In this document: positions 32,562-41,278 of the stretch, piece after piece
How positions within the stretch are numbered: the first letter of the stretch is position 1
Layout: each line of letters begins with the position of its first letter
Source: Pseudomonas triclosanedens
Lineage (GTDB): Bacteria; Pseudomonadota; Gammaproteobacteria; Pseudomonadales; Pseudomonadaceae
DNA length: 64,000 bases
Assembly: GCF_026686735.1 (NCBI RefSeq)
Contig: NZ_CP113432.1
Span: forward strand, 2,276,001 to 2,340,000
Direction: 5' to 3'
Position numbers and translations under genes: made by a program
Notes under the pieces: generated by a model
Told to the model about the DNA's origin: nothing
Database searches by the model: none
Seen by the model: only the letters and a program-made list of their open reading frames with translations

Positions 32562-33047
32562 CTACGCCGGCTTGCGGTGCATCATCACTTTCCACTCGCC
32601 GTCCTGCACGGTCTCGCCCCGCTGGTTGACCAGGGCCACGTGGAAATTGACGATGCCGACGCCCGGCTTCTTGGTTTCGCGTTTGGAGGCGACGGTTTCC
32701 CTTACATGGATGGTGTCGCCGATCTTGATCGGGCCACGCAGGTCCCAAGTCATGCCCAGGAAGGCGATGGCGGTGCCCTCCTTGATGCCCAGGCGGCTTT
32801 CCAGCCCGGTGGCGATGGCGAAGCCGGCCGGGCCGTGCAGGATACGACCGCCGAACACGGTATGCTTGGCGAATTCTTCGTCGGTGTGCACCGGGTTGTG
32901 GTCACCGGTCAGCGCGGCGAACATGACGATGTCAGCCTCGGTGATGGTGCGGCGTGGAGTGTTCCATTCACGGCCCACTTCCAGTTCATCGAAGTACAAG
33001 GCGTTTTGACCGATTCCCAGTTCGTTGTTTTCGGCAGCGCTGGTCAT
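32562..33047 (-). CDS. MaoC-type enoyl-CoA hydratase
   Basis: 161-residue single hot-dog-fold MaoC/R-hydratase. The hydratase motif is ADIVMFAALTGDHNPVHTDEEFAKHTVFGGRILHGP, with the catalytic Asp and His in GDHNPVHTD. It hydrates a 2-enoyl-CoA. The start at 33047 follows the NodB-like gene by 17 bp. Fits between the acyl-CoA dehydrogenase and SDR steps of the same operon. Confidence 0.9.
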   Translation of the reverse strand: MTSAAENNELGIGQNALYFDELEVGREWNTPRRTITEADIVMFAALTGDHNPVHTDEEFAKHTVFGGRILHGPAGFAIATGLESRLGIKEGTAIAFLGMTWDLRGPIKIGDTIHVRETVASKRETKKPGVGIVNFHVALVNQRGETVQDGEWKVMMHRKPA

Positions 33048-33064
33048 ATTTTCGTGACTCCTGG

Positions 33065-33886
33065 TTAGACAGCTTGTTGGTTTTTGAATGCGGCGGTGGC
33101 TTGCGTCATGGTCTTGAAGCGCACGCCGTCGAGGGATTGCATGTAGCGGATCAACTGGTCGAGCATCTGGATCCGCGGCCCGCGCCCGATGATTTCGGGG
33201 TGGCAGGTGAGGGTGAACACGCCTTTCATGCCGTGTGCGTAGTCGAACTCGCTGACCCAGGCCTTGTAGACGTCGCTGGGCAGTCGCAGACCGGTATTCA
33301 GCGGGCGTGGGGAGAACTGGAAGTAGGGATAGTCGTCCAGCTCCCAGGCGACCGGGAACTCCACGATCGAGCTGGTTTCGCCGGGTGTGAATTCTTCTTC
33401 CGAGAGCTTGTCGTTGCAGCGCGCATAGAACAGCTGGAAGTCATCCGACATCAGGCTGCTGTCGTACGTCAGCCCGGCCTCTTCGAGCAGGCGGATGGTG
33501 TTGTCGCTCAGGTCCCAGGCCGGCGAACGATAGCCCAGCGGTCGTTCGCCAGCGACCTTCTCGAGGATCTCGATGCTCCTGTTCAGAAGGGCACGCTCAT
33601 CATCGATCGCCATGCCCACCGGGGACTCGTGGATGTAGCCGTGGCTCGCTACTTCGTGGCCCTCGGCGACGATGCGCCGGACCATGTCGGGAAAGCTGCT
33701 GGCGGTGTGTGCCGGAACGAAGAAGGTGGCGCGCACGTCGCGCTTCTTCAGAATGTCCAGCAGCCTCGGCATGCCGACGTTGGCACCGTACTCACCACGC
33801 GATAACGGTGTCGGCGAGGTCTGCTTGAAGGTGCTCAGCCAGATGGCAACGGCGTCGAAGTCGAATGTCAGGCATACGGTGGTCAT
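33065..33886 (-). CDS. NodB-type polysaccharide-deacetylase-family hydrolase
   Basis: 273-residue carbohydrate-esterase-4/NodB-fold protein: VCLTFDFDA at the N-terminus, RATFFVPAHTASSFPDMVRRIVAEGHEVASHGYIHESP with the H-x3-H-like metal motif, GYRSPAWDLS, and TLTCHPEIIGRGPRI near the end. Proteins of this length with the FDFDA start include PuuE-type allantoinases and cyclic-imide hydrolases, not only sugar deacetylases. In this catabolic operon a cyclic amide or ureide ring-opening role is more likely; that is inference. Overlaps the acyl-CoA dehydrogenase gene (ATGA). Confidence 0.8.
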   Translation of the reverse strand: MTTVCLTFDFDAVAIWLSTFKQTSPTPLSRGEYGANVGMPRLLDILKKRDVRATFFVPAHTASSFPDMVRRIVAEGHEVASHGYIHESPVGMAIDDERALLNRSIEILEKVAGERPLGYRSPAWDLSDNTIRLLEEAGLTYDSSLMSDDFQLFYARCNDKLSEEEFTPGETSSIVEFPVAWELDDYPYFQFSPRPLNTGLRLPSDVYKAWVSEFDYAHGMKGVFTLTCHPEIIGRGPRIQMLDQLIRYMQSLDGVRFKTMTQATAAFKNQQAV

Positions 33887-35067
33887 TGCGGTAGCCCCAG
33901 TACGTCGGATTCGGAGTCGTCGATGATGCGGCGGGCAATGACGATTTTCTGGATGTCATTGGTGCCTTCGCCAACGATGTACAACGGCGCCTCGCGATAC
34001 AGCCGCTCGACCGCGAACTCGTTGATGTAGCCGTAGCCACCGTGGATGCGCAGAGCGTCTTCGGTGATCTCGCGGGCCGCTTCGCTGGCGAACAGCTTGG
34101 CCATGCCCGAGAGCATGTCGGCGCGCTCGCCGGACTGCTTGGCGCGAGCTGCCTCAGCGGTGACCAGACGGGCGGCGACAAGCTTGGTGGCCATGTCGGC
34201 CAAGCGCAGTTGCACGGCTTGGTGGTGGTCGATAGTGACGCCGAAGGTGCTGCGTTCGCTGGCATAGCGCTTGGCTTCGGCCAGGGCATTGGCGGCCAGG
34301 CCCACGGCGCTGGAGGCGATGGCGATACGACCGACCTCCAGGGCATCCAGCAGGTGACGCATACCCAGGCCCGGCTGACCGCCGACGATGGCCGAGGCAG
34401 GCACCTGCACTTTCTGCAGCAGGATCTCCATGGTATCCACCAGGCCGTAGGCCATCTTGTGGAATTCGCTCTCGACGCTGACCCCGGCGAATGCTTTCTC
34501 CAGCAGGAACAGACTGAGGCGGGGCTTGCCGCTGGCCGCGTCGACGCTGGTGCGGGCCAGGGTCAGCAGTACGGTCGCCTTGTCACCGTTGGTGACGAAG
34601 ATCTTGTTGCCGCTGAGCTCGTAGCCGTTGTCGGTGGAGCTGGCGATGGTGGTGATGCTCTGCAGGTCGGAGCCAGCGGCCGGTTCGGTCAGCAGAAGCG
34701 CGCCACGGTGTTCGCCGGTGGCCATCAGCGGAAGGTAGTGCTCCTTCTGTTCCTGGGTACCGAACCTGGTGATGGCATAGGCGACGGTGCCATGACTGTT
34801 GATGTAGGCGGCCAGGGTGGTCCAGCCGGCGGCGATCACTTCCATGACCGCGGCGAACACTGGCAGGCGCAGATGGAGGCCGCCGAACTCTTCCGGCACT
34901 GCCAGCCCGAACAGACCCATTTCCTTCATGGCGGCGACCATCTCGGTCGGGAAAGTGCGGGTGCGTTCCAGCTCCTGTACGCGTGGACGGACTTCCTTGG
35001 CGATGTACTTGCGGACGCTCTCGACAATGTCCCTTTCGACATCGGTGAAATCAGCGAACTGGCTCAT
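33883..35067 (-). CDS. Acyl-CoA dehydrogenase
   Basis: 394-residue FAD flavoprotein. Signatures: LFGLAVPEEFGGL, LLTEPAAGSDLQSITT, the FAD-contact segment YASERSTFGVTIDHHQAVQLRLADM, and RIHGGYGYINEFAVERLYREAPLYIVGEGTNDIQ with the probable catalytic Glu in YINEF. It introduces an alpha-beta double bond and passes electrons to ETF, encoded at 45404-47169. ATG at 35067 overlaps the SDR stop and has GGAGG upstream; a TTG nine bases earlier is less likely. Confidence 0.93.
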   Translation of the reverse strand: MSQFADFTDVERDIVESVRKYIAKEVRPRVQELERTRTFPTEMVAAMKEMGLFGLAVPEEFGGLHLRLPVFAAVMEVIAAGWTTLAAYINSHGTVAYAITRFGTQEQKEHYLPLMATGEHRGALLLTEPAAGSDLQSITTIASSTDNGYELSGNKIFVTNGDKATVLLTLARTSVDAASGKPRLSLFLLEKAFAGVSVESEFHKMAYGLVDTMEILLQKVQVPASAIVGGQPGLGMRHLLDALEVGRIAIASSAVGLAANALAEAKRYASERSTFGVTIDHHQAVQLRLADMATKLVAARLVTAEAARAKQSGERADMLSGMAKLFASEAAREITEDALRIHGGYGYINEFAVERLYREAPLYIVGEGTNDIQKIVIARRIIDDSESDVLGLPQ

Positions 35068-35852
35068 GCAGTCCAACCTCCATCAATAGCGATAGCCTGG
35101 CCAGAGATGTAGCTGGCCTCTTCGGTGGCAAGGAAGTAGATCAGGTTGGCGACTTCCTGGGCGGTGCCCTTGCGCTGCGCCGGAATGACCCGCTGGATCC
35201 ACGACGGGTCTGCCCCGACGCCTCGCTGCATGAAGGCTGCGGCGGACTTCACGATGTTCGCCGAGTTGCCGCGCACGTTGGTGTCGATGGCGCCCGGGCA
35301 TACCGCGTTGATGGTGATCCCGTACTGGCTATGGGTCTTGCTGATCTGTCGGGTCATGCCGACCACGCCGAACTTCGCCGCGGTGTAGGAGGTGCCATCG
35401 GCGCCGCCGATCAGGCCGCCGATGGACGAGGTATTGACGATCCGGCCATAGCGCTGCGCGACCATGTGTTTGAGCGCGGCCTGGCAGCCGAAGAAGCTGC
35501 CCTTCAGATTGATGTTGATCATCTGATTCCACAGCTCTTCGTTGGTCTCGTCGATACTGGCGAAGCCGTCGTAGACGCCAGCGTTGTTCACCATGATGTC
35601 GATCCGGCCATAGCGGTCGACCGCGGCCTGGACCAGGGCCTCGACTTCCCCCTGGACGCGCACGTCGGTGCGGATGAATTCCACTTCGCCGCCTGCGGCG
35701 CGAAGTTCGGCGGCGACCTGGACACCTGCCTCGTCGAGGATGCCGCCGATGAGGGTCTTCACACCGGATGCGGCAAAGGTCTTCGACAGCGCCAGGCCAA
35801 TGCCGCTCTCGCCCCCGGTAACTACGGCCACACGGCCCTTGAGCTGGAACAT
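35064..35852 (-). CDS. Short-chain dehydrogenase/reductase (copy 1)
   Basis: 262-residue classical SDR: nucleotide motif VVTGGESGIGLAL, NNAG at IMVNNAGVYDG, catalytic Ser in NTSSIGG and YTAAK with the catalytic Tyr and Lys. It is closely similar throughout to the SDR at 43101 (shared VTGGESGIGLA, GGILxEAG, GFA, RGVGA and IPAxRKGTA segments), so the two arose by duplication. Probably oxidises a hydroxyacyl intermediate with NAD(P). Second gene of the racemase operon. Confidence 0.92.
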   Translation of the reverse strand: MFQLKGRVAVVTGGESGIGLALSKTFAASGVKTLIGGILDEAGVQVAAELRAAGGEVEFIRTDVRVQGEVEALVQAAVDRYGRIDIMVNNAGVYDGFASIDETNEELWNQMININLKGSFFGCQAALKHMVAQRYGRIVNTSSIGGLIGGADGTSYTAAKFGVVGMTRQISKTHSQYGITINAVCPGAIDTNVRGNSANIVKSAAAFMQRGVGADPSWIQRVIPAQRKGTAQEVANLIYFLATEEASYISGQAIAIDGGWTA

Positions 35853-35909
35853 TTCAGTGTCTCCGTTGAAAACTTCGGTGAGGCCGTGAGTCGCGCCGGC
35901 CTCACCCTG

Positions 35910-36695
35910 TCACTTGCCGAAGCGGGCAGAGCGGGAATACTTGCGGCGAACGTCCTGGTACTCCTCGGGGCGGCGCTGGGTCATCTGCTCGTAATAGCCC
36001 ACGCGGTTGATGCCGTAGGCACCCTTGCTGTTGAGGAAGCCCAGTGACTCCGCCATCTTCAGGGCGAAGGTATTCGGGTTGAGGATCGCGGTCGGACGCC
36101 TGGTCCCGGTTTCCAGCAGCCACTTCTCGGTGGCGGCGGAAATGATCGTGCAGGAGAGGATGACGGCCTCGACGCCGCCGGACTCCATCGCCGCTTCGGA
36201 GGCCGCCAGGGCGTCTCTGGCCACGCCCTCGATGTCGTTGATCATGTCGGTCACGTGCCAATCGATGTAGCGAACGTCGCGGCACTGCGACTCGCCGCCG
36301 TACAGGCGCACCAGGTCCCGCATGTGCGCCGCGGATTTGCGGTGGTCGGTGACCAACAGATAGTCATGGCCGTAGTACGCCGCGTGCTGCATGGTGGCTT
36401 CGAGCGGGCCTACCACCGGTATGTCCACCAGCTCGCGCGCCGCGCGCACACCCGGATCGTTGCAGCAGCCGATGATGATCGCGTCAAAGCCCTGCTCCTC
36501 GGCCTGCAGAACGCACTCGAAGACTTCCTCTTCGACCAGATGCTTCGGATACCACCAGTCGCAGTTTTCCGGGCAATTCTCGGTATTGGTCACCACCAGC
36601 TCGTTGCCTTCGTTCAGATAAGGCGTGAGGGTTTCGCTGATCAGCCGGTTATACGCCGGAGTGCCGAATGGATTGATGAAGTTGATGCGGACGCC
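35910..36695 (-). CDS. Aspartate/glutamate-hydantoin racemase-family protein (copy 1)
   Basis: 261 residues of the Asp/Glu/hydantoin racemase superfamily. RINFINPFGTPAYNRLI opens the first domain. The two catalytic cysteines are probably those in IIIGCCNDPGVRAARELVDIPVVGPLEA and AVILSCTIISAA, on facing sites as in cofactor-independent racemases. ATG at 36695 (MGVRINFIN). It leads a seven-gene operon running to 30128, and an operator copy lies at 36764. The second copy at 49955 is clearly homologous. Racemisation of a hydantoin-like or amino-acid-like substrate is likely; maleate isomerase-like activity cannot be excluded. Confidence 0.83.
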   Translation of the reverse strand, partial: GVRINFINPFGTPAYNRLISETLTPYLNEGNELVVTNTENCPENCDWWYPKHLVEEEVFECVLQAEEQGFDAIIIGCCNDPGVRAARELVDIPVVGPLEATMQHAAYYGHDYLLVTDHRKSAAHMRDLVRLYGGESQCRDVRYIDWHVTDMINDIEGVARDALAASEAAMESGGVEAVILSCTIISAATEKWLLETGTRRPTAILNPNTFALKMAESLGFLNSKGAYGINRVGYYEQMTQRRPEEYQDVRRKYSRSARFGK

Positions 36696-37036
36696 CATGA
36701 AGATGCCTGCCTTTTCGAGTCGGAAGTAGGTGGGTCTGTCTAGCGTACCCATTGAGATAATTTACGTACCGTTGGGTCAGTATGATTGAATCCTCGGTCG
36801 TGTCAATACCGCCGCAAGGCCCGCTTGAAGTTTTCCCACGACTCGTCTCTGGCAGCTGCCACAGCATCCGGAACGGGCGGATACGAGGAGTCGGCCAGCC
36901 GCTTGGCGGCAATTCGTGATGCCTGGCCCTATTGCCTAGCCAGGGGAATATTGAGTAAATTGAATACCCGGTGGTCAAATTTTTGGACTTAAAGGTCCCT
37001 ACTGCCCACTCACCGTCGACCATCAGAGGACATGTC
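36696..37036. other. Divergent promoter region between racemase 1 and RidA
   Basis: 340 bp without a gene. It carries the operator at 36764-36783 on the racemase side. Near 36970-36995 GGTCAAATTTTTGGAC and GGACttaaaGGTCC are weak related half-sites that could serve the RidA operon. Confidence 0.5.
36764..36783 (-). promoter_or_regulatory. Cluster operator copy (racemase 1 operon)
   Basis: Minus-strand reading ATACTGACCCAACGGTACGT, close to the consensus; about 70 bp before the racemase start. Confidence 0.75.
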
Positions 37037-37435
37037 ATGATTCAAGCGATCAACGCCGGCCCCGCCTTCGCAGGGGTGTCCCAAGCCACGCTGGCCTCGG
37101 AAGGCGACCTGCTGTTCCTTTCAGGCCACTGCCCCACCGATCAGGAGGGCAATGTCGTGGCTGGAACTTTCGAGGATCAGGTACGAGCGGTCTTCGAGAA
37201 CCTAAAGGCTACGCTGGCTGCAGCCGGGGTGGGCTTCGAGGCGGTGGCCAAGTTCACCATGTATGTCACCCATTTCGAGCCGAGCATGCTCGCGGACATC
37301 CGCAAGGTCCGCAGTGACTACATCAACCCTGCTTGTCCGCCAGCGAGTGCACTGGTAACGGTGGCAGGCTTGTATGACGAAGCAGTACGTATCGAAATCG
37401 ACGGTGTGGCCGTCGTCCCACGCAAAAACAAGTAG
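37037..37435 (+). CDS. RidA-family enamine/imine deaminase
   Basis: 132-residue YjgF/YER057c/UK114 protein: LLFLSGHCPTDQEGNVV, QVRAVFENLKATLAAAGVGFEAVAKFTMYVTH, and the conserved substrate-binding Arg in the region of ADIRKVRSDYINPACPPASALVTVAGL. RidA proteins hydrolyse reactive imines released by amino-acid or amine oxidation to ketones and NH3. That fits the FAD oxidoreductases encoded nearby. ATG at 37037; followed 6 bp later by the FAD oxidoreductase gene. Confidence 0.9.
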   Translation: MIQAINAGPAFAGVSQATLASEGDLLFLSGHCPTDQEGNVVAGTFEDQVRAVFENLKATLAAAGVGFEAVAKFTMYVTHFEPSMLADIRKVRSDYINPACPPASALVTVAGLYDEAVRIEIDGVAVVPRKNK

Positions 37436-37441
37436 GTACTC

Positions 37442-39028
37442 GTGGAAATGGCTGAATTCGATGCTGTGATCGTCGGCGCTGGCCACAATGGCCTGGTCTG
37501 CGCGGCGTATCTGGCCAAGGCTGGTCACAAGGTCTGCGTCATCGAGCGCAGGAAGGTAGTTGGCGGCGCCGCCGTGACCGAGGAGCTGTGGCCCGGCTTC
37601 CGTCTATCGGTTGCCGCCTACTGGATGTCGCTCCTGCAGCCGAAGGTGATGATGGACCTCGATCTGCTCAGGCACGGAGTGAAGGTGCTTGATATTCCTC
37701 CGGGAATCCAGCCGTTCCGCGACGGCTCCTCCGTCACCTTCTGGGGGGACGAGAAGCGCATGTGTGACGAGCTGCGCAAGTACTCCGAGGCCGACGCGCA
37801 GGCGTACCCGCAGTTCGTCGCCCACATGAAGAACCTGGTCGTACATCTGCGCAAGCTGATCTACGAAGTGCCGGTGGACTTCACCACCGGCAAGGTCAAG
37901 GAACTGGCCAAGACTGCCGGCCTGGTCTGGCGCATGCGCTCCGCCGGTCCGATGTTCTATGACATCTGGGACCTGCTGACACTTAGCTGTCACGACTACT
38001 TGCAGCGCTGGTTCAGTAGCCCCGAGGTACTGACTATCTTCGGTTGCTACGCCTCGGGCAGTGGTGGGAACATCGGGCCGATGAGCCCGGGATCGGCCTA
38101 TGTGCTGGCACGCCCCTACCTGCGCGAAAGCGATACTGAAGCCGGTCCAGGCGGCTTGGTCGAGGGCGGTATGGGTGCCATCAGCGAGGCGCTCAGGGCT
38201 GTATCGGAGGAGCATGGAGTGGAGATCCGCTGCGATGCCCCGGTAGCCGAGATCATCGTTGAGAACGGTTCGGCCAAGGGGGTTCGCCTGGCCTCGGGTG
38301 AGATCATCAAATCGCGCATCGTGGTCAGCAACGCCAACGCCAAGACCCTCTTCCTGCGCCTGCTCAGGCCAGAGCACCTGCCCATCTCAGTGATCGAGGC
38401 AGTGAAGCGCATTCGCACCACATCCAGTTGCTTCAAGATCAATATGGCGCTCTCCGGGTTGCCGCAGTGGACGGCGCTCAAAGGCCAGAGCCAGGCCCCC
38501 GGCTCGATCACCATCGCCGAGAACCTGGAAGAACTGCAGGATGCCTTCCACAGCGCCCAGCACGGACGCATGGCTGAGAATCCGTACATGTGGATCCTGA
38601 CCCCCAGCGCGTTCGACAAGACTGTCGCGCCGGAAGGCAAGCACACCATGAGCCTGCTTGGCGGCCACGTACCCTACGAGCTGAAGGATGGCCGTGCCTG
38701 GGACGAGCAGAGCAAGGAAGCGCTCTTCGATATCGTGGCCAACTCCATCGAGCGCTACGCACCAGGTTTCCGCGAACTGGTCCTGCACAAGCAGGTGCTG
38801 GTCGCCAAGGATCTGGAGCAGATGTTCGACCTGCCGACGGGGCATGTGCACCACGGTGAGCTCAGCCTCGACCAGATCTTCTTCAAGCGTCCCATCGCGC
38901 ACTACGCCGACTACAAGTCTCCGATCAAGGGGCTTTACCAGTGCGGAGCTTCGGCTCACCCGGGCGGCGGTGTAACCGGCGTGCCGGGGCACAATGCCGC
39001 ACAGGTTATTCTTGCCGAACTGAAATAG
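37442..39028 (+). CDS. FAD-dependent oxidoreductase, phytoene-dehydrogenase/PYROXD2-like
   Basis: 528-residue flavoprotein. The FAD dinucleotide fold is DAVIVGAGHNGLVCAAYLAKAGHKVCVIERRKVVGGAAVTE at the N-terminus and the C-terminal FAD motif is LYQCGASAHPGGGVTGVPGHNAAQVIL. Overall it resembles the NAD(P)/FAD phytoene-desaturase-like family (PYROXD2, CrtI-like), whose bacterial members act on diverse substrates. Start is GTG 37442 or ATG 37448. Pairing with RidA suggests oxidation of a C-N bond. Terminator follows at 39050. Confidence 0.85.
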   Translation: MEMAEFDAVIVGAGHNGLVCAAYLAKAGHKVCVIERRKVVGGAAVTEELWPGFRLSVAAYWMSLLQPKVMMDLDLLRHGVKVLDIPPGIQPFRDGSSVTFWGDEKRMCDELRKYSEADAQAYPQFVAHMKNLVVHLRKLIYEVPVDFTTGKVKELAKTAGLVWRMRSAGPMFYDIWDLLTLSCHDYLQRWFSSPEVLTIFGCYASGSGGNIGPMSPGSAYVLARPYLRESDTEAGPGGLVEGGMGAISEALRAVSEEHGVEIRCDAPVAEIIVENGSAKGVRLASGEIIKSRIVVSNANAKTLFLRLLRPEHLPISVIEAVKRIRTTSSCFKINMALSGLPQWTALKGQSQAPGSITIAENLEELQDAFHSAQHGRMAENPYMWILTPSAFDKTVAPEGKHTMSLLGGHVPYELKDGRAWDEQSKEALFDIVANSIERYAPGFRELVLHKQVLVAKDLEQMFDLPTGHVHHGELSLDQIFFKRPIAHYADYKSPIKGLYQCGASAHPGGGVTGVPGHNAAQVILAELK

Positions 39029-39049
39029 CGTCTTCGTCGAACGACTTTC

Positions 39050-39084
39050 GCCCTCCCCGGGGTAGCCTTGGGGAGGGCGTTTTT
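39050..39084 (+). terminator. Intrinsic terminator after the FAD oxidoreductase gene
   Basis: Stem CGCCCTCCCC/GGGGAGGGCG with a 10-nt loop and TTTTT; the facing tetR gene ends right next to it. Confidence 0.9.
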
Positions 39085-39638
39085 CATTGGGGGCTGATGG
39101 TTGCCAGGATGATTCGGCAGATGTCGTTGGTGGCCTTGCCGATATCGGCGCCGTCCTGCGGCAGCCAGTCGATGACGCCGACCAGCATCGAGCGCACCAC
39201 GTTGATCAGTCTGGCGATATCCGCGCAGTCACTGACTCCGAGGATCGCCACCAGGATCGCCATCTGGTTGCGCCGCAGGGCCAGCACGCGCTCACGCTGA
39301 GCGTCCGTGAGGGCGTGCAGCTCACGTGCACTCAGGACGCAGGATTGGCGGTTTTTCAACATGAAGGAAATGTAGTTGGTGACGTAGACCCGCAACTGTT
39401 GCTCACGGTCCGTCGCATTGCGGCTCTTTGCCTTGACCTTGTGCAGCAGCGTGGCCTCGTACTCTTCGACGATCTCGAAGAGAAGTTCTTGCTTGCTGTC
39501 GATGTGGTGGTAGAGCGAGCCCGCTTCCAGCCCCACGGCCGATGCCAGTTTCCTCAGGCTGACTGCATGGAAGCCCTGGGTGAAGAACAGGTCCACAGCT
39601 TCCCTGCGAATGTCACAGATACCAACCGTTCTTGCCAT
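39084..39638 (-). CDS. TetR-family regulator (1)
   Basis: 184 residues. The N-terminal HTH is CDIRREAVDLFFTQGFHAVSLRKLASAVGLEAGSLYHHIDSKQELLFEIVEEYE, typical of TetR with a YHHIDSKQELL helix-6 start; the rest is an all-helical ligand domain resembling the fatty-acid/CoA-responsive branch. ATG at 39638 (MARTVGICDI). It lies inside the catabolic cluster but no operator copy was found directly upstream. Candidate regulator of the shared operators together with the second TetR. Confidence 0.88.
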   Translation of the reverse strand: MARTVGICDIRREAVDLFFTQGFHAVSLRKLASAVGLEAGSLYHHIDSKQELLFEIVEEYEATLLHKVKAKSRNATDREQQLRVYVTNYISFMLKNRQSCVLSARELHALTDAQRERVLALRRNQMAILVAILGVSDCADIARLINVVRSMLVGVIDWLPQDGADIGKATNDICRIILATISPQ

Positions 39639-39756
39639 GAAGGTCCACCATCGGTTCTGTTGGCTGCGCTGGTTGATGGCCACCGGCATCTCTGAAAAAA
39701 ACCTTGCAGCCCGTACGGGATGCAAGGTTCCTGGCGTTGCCTGGCACCTGGTGAAG

Positions 39757-40563
39757 TTACCAGCCGGCCTTGGCCAGTTCGTCGTTGAGCGAATGGCGCT
39801 CGCGGGCGTAGTCCACCGAGTCGTCGGGGATGACGCGGATGCGAACCTTGCTCTGTAATTCCTCAGAGATGTGTGCGACCACGCCAGGCATCGTCGAGAT
39901 GACTGCCAGGCCGGTCATTTCCTGCGGGGTGAAGCCCATCTGGGCCAGGATCGCGCCCATCATGCCGACCTCGTTGATGACGATCTCCGGCTTGCCGGCC
40001 TGTTCGGTGAAGGCGCGGTGCACGGCTTCGTACCAGTCGCACAACTCCCCCCAGACGCCGGTTTCGATGGCGATGGCCTTCAATTGTTGCGCGCGTGGGT
40101 CTGTGAAGCGAAACACCGGGTGGCCGAAACCAGGCACGCGCTGCTTGCTGGCGCGCATCTGCGCGACCAGACGTCCCGCAGCGTCATCCAGGCTTTCGCC
40201 TTCAGCCAGTTGCGGCAGGGTGCTTTGCAGGAAGTTGCCGGTCTGGTCGGGAGCCAGGGAATACTCGCCGGCTGACAGCACGGCCGTGGCGAGACCGGCG
40301 ACCATGCTCGGGTTGCTCGAGACACAGAAGCGCGCTGCGGCCGTGCCTGGCTTGCGCAGCGCGTAGTCGAGCACGGAACAGAGGACTGCGTCGGTCATCT
40401 TCGACTCGCCGGGGGTGGGCAGGCGGCCGCGAATCAGCAGGAAGGTGACCGTCGGGAAGCTGAGCTTGCCAATGATTTCACCCAGATCAAAGCCGCGAAT
40501 GAACACGTTATTCGCATCCACGTCGCTGACGGCACTGCTCCAGTAAGCAGGTTGGTTAGACAT
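39757..40563 (-). CDS. Citryl-CoA lyase-like short citrate synthase homologue
   Basis: 268-residue protein of the citrate-synthase-like family in its short form. It has RGFDLGEIIGKLSFPTVTFLLIRGRLP, the first active-site His region VPGFGHPVFRFTDPRAQQL, and ISTMPGVVAHISEELQ near the second His. Proteins of this length are usually citryl-CoA lyases or related C-C lyases/ligases acting on acyl-CoA. It is about 160 residues shorter than citrate synthase and lacks the N-terminal domain, which is normal for this branch. ATG follows AGAGGA. Divergent from the thioesterase gene across a region with four operator copies. Confidence 0.78.
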   Translation of the reverse strand: MSNQPAYWSSAVSDVDANNVFIRGFDLGEIIGKLSFPTVTFLLIRGRLPTPGESKMTDAVLCSVLDYALRKPGTAAARFCVSSNPSMVAGLATAVLSAGEYSLAPDQTGNFLQSTLPQLAEGESLDDAAGRLVAQMRASKQRVPGFGHPVFRFTDPRAQQLKAIAIETGVWGELCDWYEAVHRAFTEQAGKPEIVINEVGMMGAILAQMGFTPQEMTGLAVISTMPGVVAHISEELQSKVRIRVIPDDSVDYARERHSLNDELAKAGW

Positions 40564-40620
40564 ACCGAATCCTCTAGCACCTTATGGTTGAGCCTCCCGG
40601 ATGGAGGCGCGCGCAATAAC

Positions 40621-40661
40621 ACTGACCGTTGCGCATAACAAACTGTACGATGGGTCTAATT
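40621..40661 (-). promoter_or_regulatory. Tandem cluster operators (citryl-CoA lyase promoter)
   Basis: Two copies start at 40621 (ACTGACCGTTGCGCATAACA) and 40642 (ACTGTACGATGGGTCTAATT), exactly 21 bp apart. Both are imperfect matches in the minus-strand orientation. Confidence 0.6.
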
Positions 40662-40718
40662 TTTTGTCTATATGGTCTGTGATTGGTTTCGGCCGCTGGA
40701 GTGGGGCTTGAGGAAAGA

Positions 40719-40762
40719 ATTTGACTTGACGGTCTATAAAAAAGACAATTTGGACGGTTTAT
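40719..40762 (+). promoter_or_regulatory. Cluster operators (thioesterase-tetR promoter)
   Basis: ATTTGACTTGACGGTCTATA at 40719-40738 matches the consensus well and contains the likely -35 TTGACT; a -10 GACAAT follows 17 bp later. A second partial copy (TTTGGACGGTTTAT) ends at 40762. Confidence 0.7.
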
Positions 40763-40839
40763 CCGACAAATCCATTCGTCCAGCGCCGGGCATGTTTCCG
40801 GGCCGGAGAAACCAGGCGGGTCAGCAGAGGCCGTTGCAC

Positions 40840-41259
40840 ATGGATACTTACAAAGGGGTGGTCTACCCCGCGCAGACGGATGCCATGGGCCACATGACAG
40901 TGCAGTACTACGTCGCCGCGTTCGATCAGGCGATGTGGCATCTGGTGGCAGCGTTGGGCTACAACCCGGACTGGCGCCATGAGCGCAAGGAGGGGTGGGC
41001 CGATGTGCGGCACGAGATCAACTACCACGACGAAATAAGAGTAGGGGATCTGTTCTCGGTCAGGAGCGAGGTGAGAAAAGTCGGCAAGAGCTCTCTGGTC
41101 ACTCACCATCGACTGATGAATACTTCCAACAAACTTTGCGCTGAAATCGAAATGACCTCGGTCTATTTCGACCTCGAGAAGCGTGTCTCCAAGGCCTTGC
41201 CGGAGGCGCTGAGGAACACCGCACAGGATTGGCTGTCGCGCCAATCCACCATGAATTGA
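40840..41259 (+). CDS. Hot-dog-fold acyl-CoA thioesterase
   Basis: 139-residue 4HBT-type thioesterase: VVYPAQTDAMGHMTVQYYVAAFDQAMWHLV carries the D-x-M-G-H-M catalytic segment, then ADVRHEINYHDEIRVGDLFSVRSEVRKVGKSS. It would release a free acid from a CoA thioester. The ATG at 40840 follows AGAGG; the frame is open further upstream, but that part overlaps the operators. Followed 19 bp later by tetR 2. Confidence 0.85.
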   Translation: MDTYKGVVYPAQTDAMGHMTVQYYVAAFDQAMWHLVAALGYNPDWRHERKEGWADVRHEINYHDEIRVGDLFSVRSEVRKVGKSSLVTHHRLMNTSNKLCAEIEMTSVYFDLEKRVSKALPEALRNTAQDWLSRQSTMN

Positions 41260-41278
41260 CTGCCGCCAGGAGGCTATC

